Shown: one piece after another, positions 1 to 10,600 of the stretch
Numbering within the stretch: the first letter of the stretch is position 1
How the letters are laid out: every line of letters starts with the position of its first letter
NCBI GenBank assembly: GCA_902459845.2
Contig: CABPSV020000540.1
Coordinates: 1 to 13,957, forward strand
Direction: 5' to 3'
Origin: Hepatocystis sp. ex Piliocolobus tephrosceles
Taxonomy: Eukaryota; Apicomplexa; Aconoidasida; Haemosporida; Plasmodiidae
DNA: 13,957 nucleotides
Made by a program: the position numbers and the translations under genes
The notes under the pieces: generated by a model
Seen by the model: the letters and a program-made list of their open reading frames with translations, nothing else
Databases searched by the model: none
What the model was told of the DNA's origin: nothing

Positions 1-123
1 TTTTTATTTTTTTTTATTTATTTTTTTATTTTTATTTATTTTTATTTATTTATTTTTTTATTTTTATTTATTTTTATTTATTTTTATTTATTTTTATTTA
101 TTTTTATTTATTTTTATTTATTT
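1..123. repeat. 10-bp T/A minisatellite (TTTTTATTTA)n
   Basis: From 61 to 120 the unit TTTTTATTTA is repeated six times without error. Less regular copies extend left to the window edge. Such arrays are common between Plasmodium genes and no function is inferred. Confidence 0.85.
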
Positions 124-586
124 TATTATCTTTTTTTTTTAGCGTAAAATAAAAAAATGCGTGTATTATAACGCATTTATACAAAAAAAAAATAAAAAAA
201 AACCACTTAACCAGTTCACGTCAAAAAAAAAAAATAAAATAAAATAAAATAAATTATTTTAGTTTACATTTTTTTTTTAAATACAAACCGGTAGTATTAA
301 CACAAATTTACAATAAACTGTTAATATTAGTATACACGCATGCAACAATTAAAAAATATAACATTTTTTTTTTTTTTTTTTTTACACATTTATTCTTTAT
401 TTACGATTTGTCATTTATTATAGTTCATTTTATTGCAAACTCTAGAAAAATTGCACAAAAATATAATCAATAAACTTGCTATACCATGCTTGGTTATGAG
501 GCTATATATTTTTTTTTTAGCACTCCGTATTTTTTTTACCAGTATACATTATAAATCCAAAAAAGTTAACTCTACATTTGGTTTGA

Positions 587-591
<5 letters not shown>

Positions 592-630
<39 letters not shown>
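592..630. repeat. 39-base poly(dA) tract
   Basis: An uninterrupted run of 39 A, the longest homopolymer in the window. Tracts like this are typical of Plasmodium intergenic DNA, where they disfavour nucleosomes. The exact length is uncertain because sequencing often miscounts such runs. Confidence 0.85.
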
Positions 631-632
<2 letters not shown>

Positions 633-1347
633 TTTGTTATAAATATGCAATAATCATTACTATGTTAAACATTTTTTTTTTTTTTTTTTTTACTTTGTTC
701 GACTAATGATAAAAACAGTTTACTCGAATTAAAAGAGTAGGAACTAGACATAAATAATATAAGCTTGTTCACTGCCCGTTCATCAAATAGGGGTTCTATT
801 TAAAACAAAAAAATGTACGTTTTACAGATGTAAATATGTTCCGATTTTGCACTAATCGCAAAACATAAAAACAAAAAAATAAAAAAACAAAAAAACAAAA
901 AAAAAAAACAAAAAAAAAAAAAAATAAAAAAAAAATACAAATAAAATGACAAACAAAAATAAGAGCAATACAAAAAAAGATAGCTATACAAAAAATATGT
1001 TACAGTTCGTCAAACTATTTGTAAAATGCTTTTATATATTTTTTTTTTTTTTTTTTTATGTTTTTTATATTTTTTTTAATAACAACGAGAAAAAAAAAAA
1101 AAAAGATATTTCCAACTTTTTAATTTTTTTATTTTTTATATTTTTAATTCCGTTTTTTAAAAATTGATAATGAGAACACTAACATATATTAGTAACTATG
1201 TATGTATATATTTATGTACGTATGTTTATATATTTATATCAACACTTCCAATACTGCTTTGGCATTATTTAACAATCATTTATTATATTTTCAATTCAAA
1301 TATTCTTATATTTAGTATATAACATTCCACCGAAATTGGTATTATAT

Positions 1348-1398
1348 ATGTGACAACATATGAACTCCTTAATTATTTATTTAATTATTTATTTATAG

Positions 1399-1432
<34 letters not shown>

Positions 1433-1445
1433 CACCAATGTAATG
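1348..1445 (+). promoter_or_regulatory. Stacked upstream ATGs / uORFs before gene 1
   Basis: Three ATGs lie just upstream of the chosen start. The first, at 1348, is followed at once by TGA. The second, at 1360, opens a 12-codon uORF that stops at TAG (1396-1398), right before a 31-base A run. The third, at 1438, is followed by TAA in the arrangement ATGTAATG, so its stop codon shares an A with the gene 1 ATG at 1443. Such elements usually lower translation or force reinitiation. That effect is inferred, and it depends on transcription starting upstream of 1348. Confidence 0.5.
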
Positions 1446-3590
1446 AGTTTATTTTTGCTTTTCCTTTACATTTTTCACCTATTTCATTCCTTGCATTACT
1501 GTTTTCAAAAATATAATATAACAAAAAGTAATACACGCCAAATAAATAATTATCATAATAAAAAACGTGTTAATAATATCAGTTATTATATACATAAAAA
1601 GTTTTCATTTAACAAACATGTAAAAAAAAGTCAAAAATATCAACTGTTTTATAAAAGTAAGAAAGAAAGAGATATTCTTGAGTCAGGTTATTTATACCCA
1701 TTTGATCATTTAGAGAAAAAAAAAAAAAAATTCCCTCCTGACCCTTATGTATCGACTGATGATGAATTAAAAGATACTTCTTATGAAATATATGATGAGA
1801 ATGTTAATAATGATGATTTGTTAACTGATGGTGATGATGATGCAAAGAAGTATTTCGGAGAATGTACATTTAACCGACCTTATACAATGTCTCTGTTAGA
1901 CGATTCTGTAAGCGGAGTGAACGAAGGCGAAGACAAAGACACTGACACAGACGCTGATACAGATACCGATACAGACGCTGACATAGATGTCGACACAGAT
2001 ACCGATATGGGCGAGGATACATATACCGATATGGACGAGGATACATATACCGATATGGACGAGGATACATATACCGATATATACGCCGATACTGACATCG
2101 ATACAAGTGCCGATACAGGAGTCGATGGATACGCCAATACAGATATAGGCAACGGACATAAGAACAAAACAAGTGAAGACATAAATAGCGAAATGTATAG
2201 CGGTAATGATGCACTGGATTATAATAAAAACAGTTACATCAAACACATCAACAAGAACAAACTAGATAGCGATATAGTCAACGATATAGTCAACAAAAGT
2301 GATAAAACAGAAAAAAGAAGCAGAATAAATGTTATTGTCTATGGTCCAGATAAAAAGAAAGCAGAATGTGAAATAGTAAAAGATCAGTTATATTATTTGC
2401 TTCATTCTATTATGGATAATATTTTTATTAAACAATATAAATTATGTGTTAAGTCTTCTAATACAGTATACTCAAAAGAAGATAGTAACACTATTTATGT
2501 TTCATATGAATTTGAAAAAGATATTTATTATTATAAAACATCCATTAATTGTTTACATGACCTAATTTTATTTACTGAAAAATTAAAAAAAGTTATAGAA
2601 AAAAAAATAAATATATTATTTAAAGATGAAGAAGAAAATGAAAATATACAATATATTAATAAAAATTTAAAAAAAAAATTTGAAATGAATAAAAAAGAAA
2701 GAACGATTACAAATTTATCAAAAAAAAATATACAAGTAAGTATAGAATCTTCTTTAAAATTAGTTGAACAATGTTTAAAAAAAATATATACTCAAAAATT
2801 TGAAATAACATTACACGATTTAAAACTTGCTTATAATATGTTACCATGTAAATATTACGGTTACTTTTTATCTAAAATTTGCGCACATATATCCATGTTA
2901 TCTTATTATATTAATGACTTACAAGGTACTTTCCATTTTGCACTTAAATCAATTAAATATGAACCACAATATTGTTTAGCTTGGAAATGTTTAGGAGATG
3001 CTTATCGTAGTTCTCGCAAATTTTGGCAAGCAAAAAACTTTTATGATATTGCTATGTACTTAGGATATAAAGACAAAACAGGAGAAAGTTTTAACGAAAT
3101 AACACATCAACTAGCTAACTTAACAGAAAATGCTTTAAAAAATGTTTCTTTGTTAAAACAAAATATGAACAGTCATGTTAATATTATAGTTAAAAAAAAT
3201 ATTGGAATAGTATTAAATAAAAATCCGGATTCAATTGGAGGATGCTACGTTTCTTACATTATTGAAGGAGGAAAAGCAAGTAAAAAAAATTTTAATCATG
3301 GTGATCAAATTATTGCATTAAATAATATTGTCACGTATGGACAACCAATAGACTTTTGTTTAAAATCATTTCAAAAAAATAATGGCGTTTATGATATTAT
3401 TTTTTTTAAAGGTAATATTATTGAATTGTATGGTTTGAAAGCGTACAAATATTTAATAGAGAATGGTTTATTTTATACACTTTTCGAAAATGAAAAAATA
3501 GCTTCTTTTAAAAAAAATGAAAACATTCTGTTTGACATGAAAGGTTTTGGCATTTTTTCGGAGTATGGTACAACGAAGGGGGAGATATGA
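1443..3590 (+). CDS. Secreted, probably apicoplast-targeted TPR-PDZ domain protein
   Basis: Single-exon reading frame of 715 residues. The first in-frame ATG is 1443; the frame is open further upstream, but only through a poly-A tract and without an ATG. Residues 1-20 are hydrophobic, like a signal peptide. Residues 21-74 hold about 15 Lys/Arg, many Asn and no Asp or Glu, which is the classic apicoplast transit composition. Then follow an acidic region with Asp-rich repeats (about 160-237), an unrecognised alpha/beta-looking segment (about 293-393), TPR-like helices (about 470-543, including LAWKCLGDAYRSSRKFWQAK), and a PDZ domain (about 579-657) with the loop IGIVL, then YVSYIIEGGKAS and HGDQIIALNN. 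A catalytic domain is absent, so it is probably an adaptor or assembly factor. Plant plastids have a PDZ-plus-TPR protein (MET1/ZKT), but its domain order is different. Targeting and domains are read by eye. Confidence 0.8.
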   Translation: MSLFLLFLYIFHLFHSLHYCFQKYNITKSNTRQINNYHNKKRVNNISYYIHKKFSFNKHVKKSQKYQLFYKSKKERDILESGYLYPFDHLEKKKKKFPPDPYVSTDDELKDTSYEIYDENVNNDDLLTDGDDDAKKYFGECTFNRPYTMSLLDDSVSGVNEGEDKDTDTDADTDTDTDADIDVDTDTDMGEDTYTDMDEDTYTDMDEDTYTDIYADTDIDTSADTGVDGYANTDIGNGHKNKTSEDINSEMYSGNDALDYNKNSYIKHINKNKLDSDIVNDIVNKSDKTEKRSRINVIVYGPDKKKAECEIVKDQLYYLLHSIMDNIFIKQYKLCVKSSNTVYSKEDSNTIYVSYEFEKDIYYYKTSINCLHDLILFTEKLKKVIEKKINILFKDEEENENIQYINKNLKKKFEMNKKERTITNLSKKNIQVSIESSLKLVEQCLKKIYTQKFEITLHDLKLAYNMLPCKYYGYFLSKICAHISMLSYYINDLQGTFHFALKSIKYEPQYCLAWKCLGDAYRSSRKFWQAKNFYDIAMYLGYKDKTGESFNEITHQLANLTENALKNVSLLKQNMNSHVNIIVKKNIGIVLNKNPDSIGGCYVSYIIEGGKASKKNFNHGDQIIALNNIVTYGQPIDFCLKSFQKNNGVYDIIFFKGNIIELYGLKAYKYLIENGLFYTLFENEKIASFKKNENILFDMKGFGIFSEYGTTKGEI
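1926..2150 (+). repeat. Asp-rich coding repeats (D-T/A/I/M dipeptides, 24-bp DTYTDMDE unit)
   Basis: A coding minisatellite inside gene 1 built on GATACN-like 6-bp units, encoding alternating Asp-Thr, Asp-Ala and Asp-Met. Between about 2011 and 2083 it sharpens into a 24-bp unit encoding EDTYTDMD, nearly three copies. The stretch is visibly richer in G and C than the rest of the gene. It separates the leader from the folded domains and is probably disordered. All three antisense frames are also open here, which follows from the repeat composition. Confidence 0.85.
2900..3075 (+). other. TPR-like helical repeat of gene 1
   Basis: Encodes roughly residues 487-544. The pattern of Trp-Lys-Cys-Leu-Gly-Asp-Ala-Tyr, followed by a second helix with Phe-Trp-Gln-Ala and Tyr-Asp-Ile-Ala, matches the W-L-G-Y-A-F-A-P spacing of a tetratricopeptide repeat. 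A preceding helix pair (LSKICAHISMLSYYI) may form another, more divergent repeat. TPRs bind protein partners; the partner here is unknown. Confidence 0.7.
3177..3414 (+). other. PDZ domain of gene 1
   Basis: Encodes about 79 residues. A carboxylate-binding-loop-like IGIVL is followed by GGCYVSYIIEGGKAS, then by HGDQIIALNNIVTYG. The last is the standard PDZ G-D-x-I-x-x-[VIL]-N-x-x-x-[VIL] segment. PDZ domains bind C-terminal peptides. In plastid and bacterial proteins they often accompany proteases or assembly factors, but no protease domain is present in this gene. Confidence 0.72.
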
Positions 3591-3718
3591 AGCGTGGCTA
3601 GTTAACTCTTATAATCGTTTCCGTATACCTTGCTACATTTTCATAATAAGCACATGTGACAAATTGCTAAGTGAGTCCGACATTATACACGATTTCTTTC
3701 GTTGTACATTTATTTATT

Positions 3719-3757
<39 letters not shown>

Positions 3758-4277
3758 TTTTTTTTTTTTTTTTTTTTATTTTTTTTTTTTTTTATTTTAT
3801 TTTTTTTTTTTATTTATTTGTTTTTGTTTTAAATGAACATTTTTTATGAACAAGTAATGTTAAAAATTGGCTGTTTTTTTTCCAATATTATGCTCACATT
3901 GTTGTCCAATAATATTTTTGCTATTTTTACTTCTTATAGACTGTCATAAAACTATTTCAACGACTACTTTTTTTTTCACTTGTTGCGTTTTTGCATGGTT
4001 AACATGCGTGTTCTTAAAAAAAATAAAAAAATAAAAAAAAAAAATAAATAAATGAATAAAGTATACATACGCACGAATTAACGAATAAACAAACACACGA
4101 ATGCGTATACACGCGAACGTATAAACACAAACACAAGAACAAATACAAGCAAAAGTACAAACACATACTTCCAAACGAGCTGTACAACTTCCTATTGCTC
4201 ATATTTTTAAAATATTTTTACTATATCTTCAAAGTGTCAATTTTTAATACCATCCGCTTTAAACTAAGTGTTTACTA
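3591..4277. other. Convergent intergenic region between genes 1 and 2
   Basis: This 687-bp stretch separates two genes that converge tail to tail, so it holds both 3' UTRs. It contains (TTTA)n and long T runs at about 3709-3822, then A-rich sequence at about 4015-4060, followed by A/C-rich ACAAAC-like sequence to about 4165. No coding sequence is convincing; the short open frames reflect the repeats. AATAAA-like hexamers occur but are too common in this composition to call a polyadenylation site. Confidence 0.7.
3709..3822. repeat. (TTTA)n microsatellite and poly(dT) tract
   Basis: TTTA units repeat from about 3712 to 3760 and pass into runs of 14-22 T broken by single A. It lies about 120 bp after the gene 1 stop codon, so it would form a U-rich part of the 3' UTR or the transcription end region. 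Confidence 0.85.
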
Positions 4278-4690
4278 CTACTTGATAGACCTCCCTTTCT
4301 CCTGTTGTGCATACATAAGGACATCATACATATTTATATAACGCTCGTACTTCTCTATGTCTACACGTGTCCATTTTTTAAACGGCTTCCTAATGTTTTT
4401 AAGTTGTATAGTACTACAATCGGTTTTATCATTTTTATTGGAAGTACCCTCACAATTACTTTGAAACTTTTCTTGCAACATTTGAATGTTTATTGGTATT
4501 TCACATTCTTTCAAAAACGTTTGAAAAGTTTGTTCATAGAATTTTTTTAAATGAGCAGAAAATTGTATATTTTCTTTGTAAAAAAACAAAGCTAAAAATT
4601 TGATTGCGCTTTGTTTAACATTTAAACCTGGGTATAAGGGTCTATATTTACCTAGCTCATACAAAGCATGACATAAAATATCATACAAAT
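4278..4690 (-). other. Conserved C-terminal tail of the AK9-like protein
   Basis: ALYELGKYRPLYPGLNVKQS followed by AIKFLALFF, and later FLKECEIP, corresponds to the AK9 C-terminal segment 'KP.FP.LS...SAL.YIAL.......F...CE'. It is predicted helical with a conserved Pro/Tyr stretch. No function is known to me. The protein ends about 60 codons further on in a basic sequence. Confidence 0.6.
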
Positions 4691-7600
4691 ATGCTTTTAA
4701 ATAAACTAATGTTGTAATATCATTTGATTTTTGTATTTTACTTATAATTATATCGAATATACTATTATTATGTAAATACTTGGTATGATTACATACAAAT
4801 TTATTTAAACATTCTTCATTTTTAAATAAATAAAATTTGTTTTCAAATTTAATACAACAACTTTTATCACCTTTTATAAACGAATTTTCTTCTATTAAAC
4901 TAACTAAACAAAAACTTTCATTTTCTATAGGAGTATCTTCTTTTATTATATCAATTTTTTCAAACGTGTGTATAGGTTTTTCTACATTTATATATGTATC
5001 TGGTGACTCTTCAAAATGTTTAACATCTTCGATAGTAGTAGCTAAATAAAACTTACCATTATAATGAATAGTATAATTATTAACAATATCACATTTTTGT
5101 AATATACTTTTTTTTTTATATGTAACTAAACAGAAATTATCAAATTCAATTTCATTTTCATAATTTTCCTTTTCATATATATTATAACCTTTAAAATATG
5201 CTACTTTATTATTATATTTATATCTATTATATTTTTGATATTCTTCGATTTTTTTTTCAATACAAGTAAATATATTATATTTTGTTTTCCACGCATTAGT
5301 ATAGTTTATATAAATTATGTTATTGTATTTGTCTTTAAATGTGTTTTCTACTGTTTGTACAAAGCGGGTACTAACACTTATACTGTTATTGTTGTTGGAG
5401 GATTGTTCATTGTCTGACTCTTCTATTGCAGTGTTTATTTCGTTTGTGTTTTCTCGATTGTTCTTTTGTGCTACTGTTTGTTTATCCTTTTTTTCGGTTT
5501 TTTGTTTATCCTTTATTTCGGTTTTTTGTTTATCCTTTATTTCGGTTTTTTGTTTATCCTTTATTTCAGTTTTTTGTTTGTTTTTTTGTATTACATTTTG
5601 TTTGGTATCTGTTGCACCCATTTCTTTGATCCCATCATCCCCTCCTGTTCCGTCACCATTTCCTACAATTTCTGTCTTACTAACAACGTCTTGACCAATA
5701 ATAAAGACTAATTGAGGCAGCTTTTTACGATCTATCAATTTATCCAACTGTTTTTTATTATACGGTAAATTATACAATATACATCCATGTGCTAATATAT
5801 CATATTGATTTATTCTTATAAGTAACAATTCTATAATCATATCATCAGTTATATTATTATCTTCTATTTGTTTTTTATATTTTTTAATTTGACATCCGAA
5901 CAATAATAAGTTTTGTTTATTTATTATTTTACATTTAGTACTTTTTATCAGCTCAGTATATAATAAATTTATTTCAGTATAAGAATAAATAAAAACAAAA
6001 GGTACTATAAAACAAGGGTATGGTTTTAGTATACTTAAATAATGACAAGTTTTTTTTTGAAACAAATTTAATTCATTTTCATTTTTAAAATAAAATAAAA
6101 AATTATTATACAAAAGTATATATTCAGTATCAATATCTACAATACCATCTACATTAACTGGTGAATAAAAAAGAAAACTTGATAAGTTTGCATAATTATG
6201 GTTTTTTAAAAAATTAGCCCATAATTTATCTACTCTATGAATGCTTAGTTGATAAAATAAATTATTTCGATGTATTAAACAATCCTTCAATTTATTTTCA
6301 ATTGAATTTTTTACATTTATTATGTTCACATTACCGGTATCAATATTCCATATGTTACTACATGTTTCTAAATAAGTAGCAATTTTTTTATTTTTTTTTG
6401 ATACTCTTTTTATTTCTTTTAGCTGTTCTTTTTTAGTTTTCTTCTTTTCGGTTTGGTTTTTATCCACTCTGTTTTCATCAATTCCATTTTTATCTACTCC
6501 ATTTTTATCTACTCCATTTTTATCTACTCCATTTTTATCTACTCCATTTTTATCTACTCCATTTTTATCCACTCTATTTTTATCGATTTGGCTTAGCTTG
6601 ACTTGGTTTTTCTGACCTTTATTATGTCTGTTGTGGTCTTTCTTATGTCGATCATGCTCTTCTTGTAACCCTTCTCGCTTATCAGCAAGAATTTTTTTTT
6701 TTTTTAACTTAGCTATTTTCAACCTGTTCAAAAAAGTCGAAGCATCAAGTCTTAAATAAATTACCAACTCAGGGACCCGAAAAGCATATTTTAATATTTT
6801 TTCAAATGTATTTAACACATTTTCTTTAGATAAAAAAGCATATTCACTGTTTATTATTGTTTGCTCGTTTTTATTTATAAACATTTTTGATATGTTTTTT
6901 ATTTTTATTTTATTTTTATTAAAACTGTAATCACTATTGGAGTCGCTTGATGACACCTCGCTGGTATGTTCAGAGGAAAAAACAGCTTCACTTGTGGGAT
7001 ATACTTCGGCGTCAATGTTCTTAGTCAAAATGATTTTTTCTTGCTCAGTCAACTGTTGTTTATCTATATTTGTTACTTCTACGCCACTTTTTTTTTTATT
7101 ATTACTGTCGGTATTATTTTCACCACTGTTGTCACCACTATTGTCACCACTATTTTTTCCTTGCTTTTTGTTAACCCATGACAAATATAATAACATCTTT
7201 TCCTCTGTTGTTATATGAAAAATATTTCGCTTCGAACAAGTAAACCTAATTATACAATTTTCTAAGTTTTCATGTAATATATATCGCATTGTTAAAACTT
7301 TTGTTAAATTTAACACAACATTAAATGGTTTGGTAAGTGTAAACAAAATATTGTATATTTGTTTATCTAATTGTAGATCATACTGTTCTAACACATTAAT
7401 ACTATATTCTAAATTATTTTGTATCAAATATATATCTTGTTGATTTATATACACGGGATTAATAAACTTATCTAAAGGAATTGATTGAATCAAAACTGTT
7501 TGTAACAATTTTTGTTTTCTTCTACTATTGTAATAATTAAAATTCTCTTTTTTTTTATATACATAAATATATTTAATTATGTATATACATATGTACTTAA

Positions 7601-10600
7601 AATAGTGTAAAAATTCTTTTTCTATGTCTATTTTTTTGATAGGGAATTTACGTAAAATACCATCTATATATTCATCAAAAGTACAACCATAATCACTTAA
7701 TAATAAGATTCGTAATGGAGGTACTTTATAATTATTTTTCATAAAATAATATTTATTTTGTGCAAATTGTAATGCATTAAAATAATTAGAAATATAATTT
7801 AATTTATTATTATAAACTAATTTAATACTATTTTCACATTTATATAGCCATTTATATTTTTTTAATATAAATGGACAATATACATTTGTATAACTTTTGT
7901 TTATTTTATCATTGAATATTTGTTTGTTCAAAATATTGTTATAATTAAAATAAAAATGAAAGTAAGGATCATATAACTTTTGTATTTCATTTACACAATA
8001 ATAATATATATTATGTTTTGTCATAAACTTAATATAATGAACTTTATTATTATTATATATATTTTTTTTTTTTTTTAATTTTTCAATCTGTTTTTTATAA
8101 TTTCTGTTATAAAAATACATACAATCGTAACAATTAGATTCATTTATGTTTATTTTTTTTTTTATATTCTTGCTAGTAGTATCATATTTTTTGTTTGCTT
8201 TGTAATGATTATAATAGTTTAAATTTTTTTCGATTTGTTGTTGCTCTTCGTCATTTATTTGTCCTGTTCGCCCATTCTCTCTACTACCATATCCTTCTTC
8301 ATTATTATAGCTACTATTGCCATAATTATTTACTCCATTTTTATTGTCATCTTTAAAAGCAACTATCTTATCTATGTTTATATTCATGTTTTTTAAAGAC
8401 ATATATATTTTATCGTTTAATGGCAAACCAGTAATTATATAATGTTTATTTAAAAATGTTGCATTATTTTTATTATTTGGGTATATAATATTATTCACTT
8501 TTTTTTTCTCATTTGTTTGCTCACTTGTTACTATATTCTGGGAACTTCCGTCTACTATTTCATCATAAGCATCAGCAGATACCACTACAGATTGTTTTTT
8601 ATAAACCTCTTTACTATATTTTTGCATATCTTGCATTTTTTTTATATATTTTTTTTTCTCAAACTTGTATAACATATCAATATATTCTTTTAATTCATTT
8701 ATTATAACATTTAAATATATAAAATTTATACAACTTAACATTTTTGTCAATACATCTTTAGCGCCATTATCTATATTATTATTTCTATTAATAATTAACA
8801 GGTTGTACATAATATTTATTTTTAACGTGTTTGTAAAAATTATGTTTTGTAGTTGTTCACATTTTTTTTTTGTTTTACGTTCATATTTATTGTTTTTGTC
8901 TTGGTCGTTGTTTTTATCTTGGTCGTTGTTTTTGTCTTGGTCGTTGTTTTTGTCTTGGTCGTTGTTTTCGTTGTTTTCGTTGTTTTCGTTGTTTTCGTCG
9001 TTTTCGTTGTTTTTGTTGTTTTCGTTGTTTTCGTTGTTTTCGTTGTTTTCGTTGTTTTCGTTGTTTTCGTTGTTTTCGTTGTTTTCGTCGTTTTCGTTGT
9101 TTTCGTTGTCGTTATTTTCTTGGCTAACACGACTGTCGTGACTGTTTTGGTTATGAACCCTATCAAACTCCTTCTGTAACTCTATAAGTTCATCACATGT
9201 ATATTTAAGTTCATGTAAAGTTGAAACAATTTTTTTCATAATATACATATTAAACTGATACGTTTTGTTCATTTTAATACATATATATCTTACTATAAAT
9301 AAACAAGACAACATGTCACCTTCAATTAAACGGTTTATTTCAAATATATATATATCCAAATTGTGATCTTTTATTTTTTTATGTATTTCTTTCTCAAATA
9401 TGTTTTGAAAATAATTATTCAAATCTATATGTACAATATTTTGATCATTATATTTTAGTATGCTTATAACTTTTGTTTTTATAATCTCGTTAGGAAAATA
9501 AATTACAAGAGTGAAACTTACTGAATTTTTTAATTTGTTACTAGAATAAAAATTAGGATATCGTAAAAATTCAACAAAATTTTCATAACTTGATAACATA
9601 TATATTTTATTTTTATATATTGTTATATATTCTTCTTTACCTTTTATTATCTTCTTTTCGTTTATGTATGAAACTGGACAAAATTGATAGTAATCACTCC
9701 ATAAGCGATAAAATAATGTTCTGTTTGGGTCTGGTTGTTTCTTTTTAGGATTTACTTTACTATGGTCACTCTTTGTACTTTCAGTGTTTGTCCTACTATG
9801 ATCACTCTCTGTACTTTCAGTGTTTGTCCTACTATGGTCACTCTCTGTACTTTCAGTGTTTGTCCTACTTTGATCTCTCTGTTTAATTTCAAAACTTTCC
9901 TCACTGTTTTTACGATCCTTATCACGCTCGTTCATATCTAACTGTACATTGTCCTTCATGTCCAATTCGTTTTTACCAACATTCTCAAATATTTTATCAT
10001 TTTTTTTTCTTAATTTTATTATTAAAAAATTATTTTTTTTATTATTTGTTTTTTGTTCTTCTTCATTTGGTAAGTTTTTTTTTCGATATACATCAGGTAA
10101 AAAATTATTTTTTATATAATAAAAATAATTATTTTTTATCATATGAATATAAAAACTTTTATAAAAACATTTATTGTTGATTATATCCATATGTATTACA
10201 TTTATATTTATTTCGGTTTTGTTTTGTTTTTTTATATCTTCTAGTTTGTTTAATAGTTCTTTCAGTGGGGACAGGTCAGAGCAACTGTTCATATCTGTCG
10301 GTTTTACCACTTTACTTGCGACTGTCATTATATTTTTGTTTTTATTATTTTGTAATGACATCGTATCACCTGTCTGTTTTGTTCCATCCACTCCATCTTG
10401 TTTAGCAACTTCTATTATTTTTGTATCTTCTCCATCCTCACAAATAAGTAACTTAGTGATGTTATTAATTAATACAGCAGCTTTTTGTTCTAGTTTTATT
10501 TCGTCATAATACGTTTTAATATTTTCGTAATAATCTTCATAGTATTTTTTAGGATCATCACATTTGTGTATATAATTTATTTCGTTACTCATCAGTTCCA

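Larger units (their letters stand above)
1..1442. other. Upstream intergenic / 5' UTR region of gene 1
   Basis: This stretch holds no convincing coding sequence. It has a 10-bp T/A minisatellite at its left end, T runs of about 20 at 364-383 and 672-691, a 39-base A run at 592-630, and a 31-base A run at 1399-1429 just before gene 1. Short open frames here consist mainly of poly-Lys or poly-Phe produced by these runs. The part nearest the gene (about 1170-1442) is probably 5' UTR and carries upstream ATGs. A GCATGC palindrome lies at 338-343 but has no support as a regulatory site. Confidence 0.7.
8345..9525 (-). other. AK-like unit 2 (degenerate)
   Basis: FTLVIYFPNEIIKTKVI (about 9465-9515) occupies the P-loop position but has no Gly-rich loop and no Gly-Lys-Ser/Thr. 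After a long Asn/Glu-rich insertion the domain resumes with YIITGLPLNDKIYMSL (about 8396-8440). This is aligned with the AK strand that normally carries Asp-Gly-Phe-Pro-Arg, and it keeps only Gly-x-Pro. The next strand is IDKIVAFKDD. The insertion explains the roughly 350-residue gap. Confidence 0.65.

Noticed and set aside
338..344. GCATGCA as an ApiAP2 binding site
   Set aside because: A single 7-base match over 1 kb from the start codon, incomplete relative to the TGCATGCA form, with no second copy nearby.
433..642. Small plus-strand frame ending in poly-Lys
   Set aside because: A third of it is the 39-base A run; it uses a non-ATG start and has no recognisable content.
640..830. Possible small RNA gene in the less A/T-rich patch upstream
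   Set aside because: No tRNA arms or B-box pattern, and no paired C/D box layout could be found.
946..1167. Small plus-strand frame upstream of gene 1 (73 codons)
   Set aside because: Mostly Lys, Asn and Phe from homopolymers, with no domain or signal and no in-phase link to gene 1.
1870..2246. Three long antisense frames opposite the Asp repeats
   Set aside because: All three antisense frames are open at once, which is a composition effect of the repeat. No conserved features are seen in them.
8840..9179. Open frames of Val/Phe (+), Cys/Arg/Phe (+) and Thr/Lys (-) over the NNE array
   Set aside because: They arise from the 9-bp repeat, which has no stop codons in these frames. The NNE frame belongs to the AK9-like protein.
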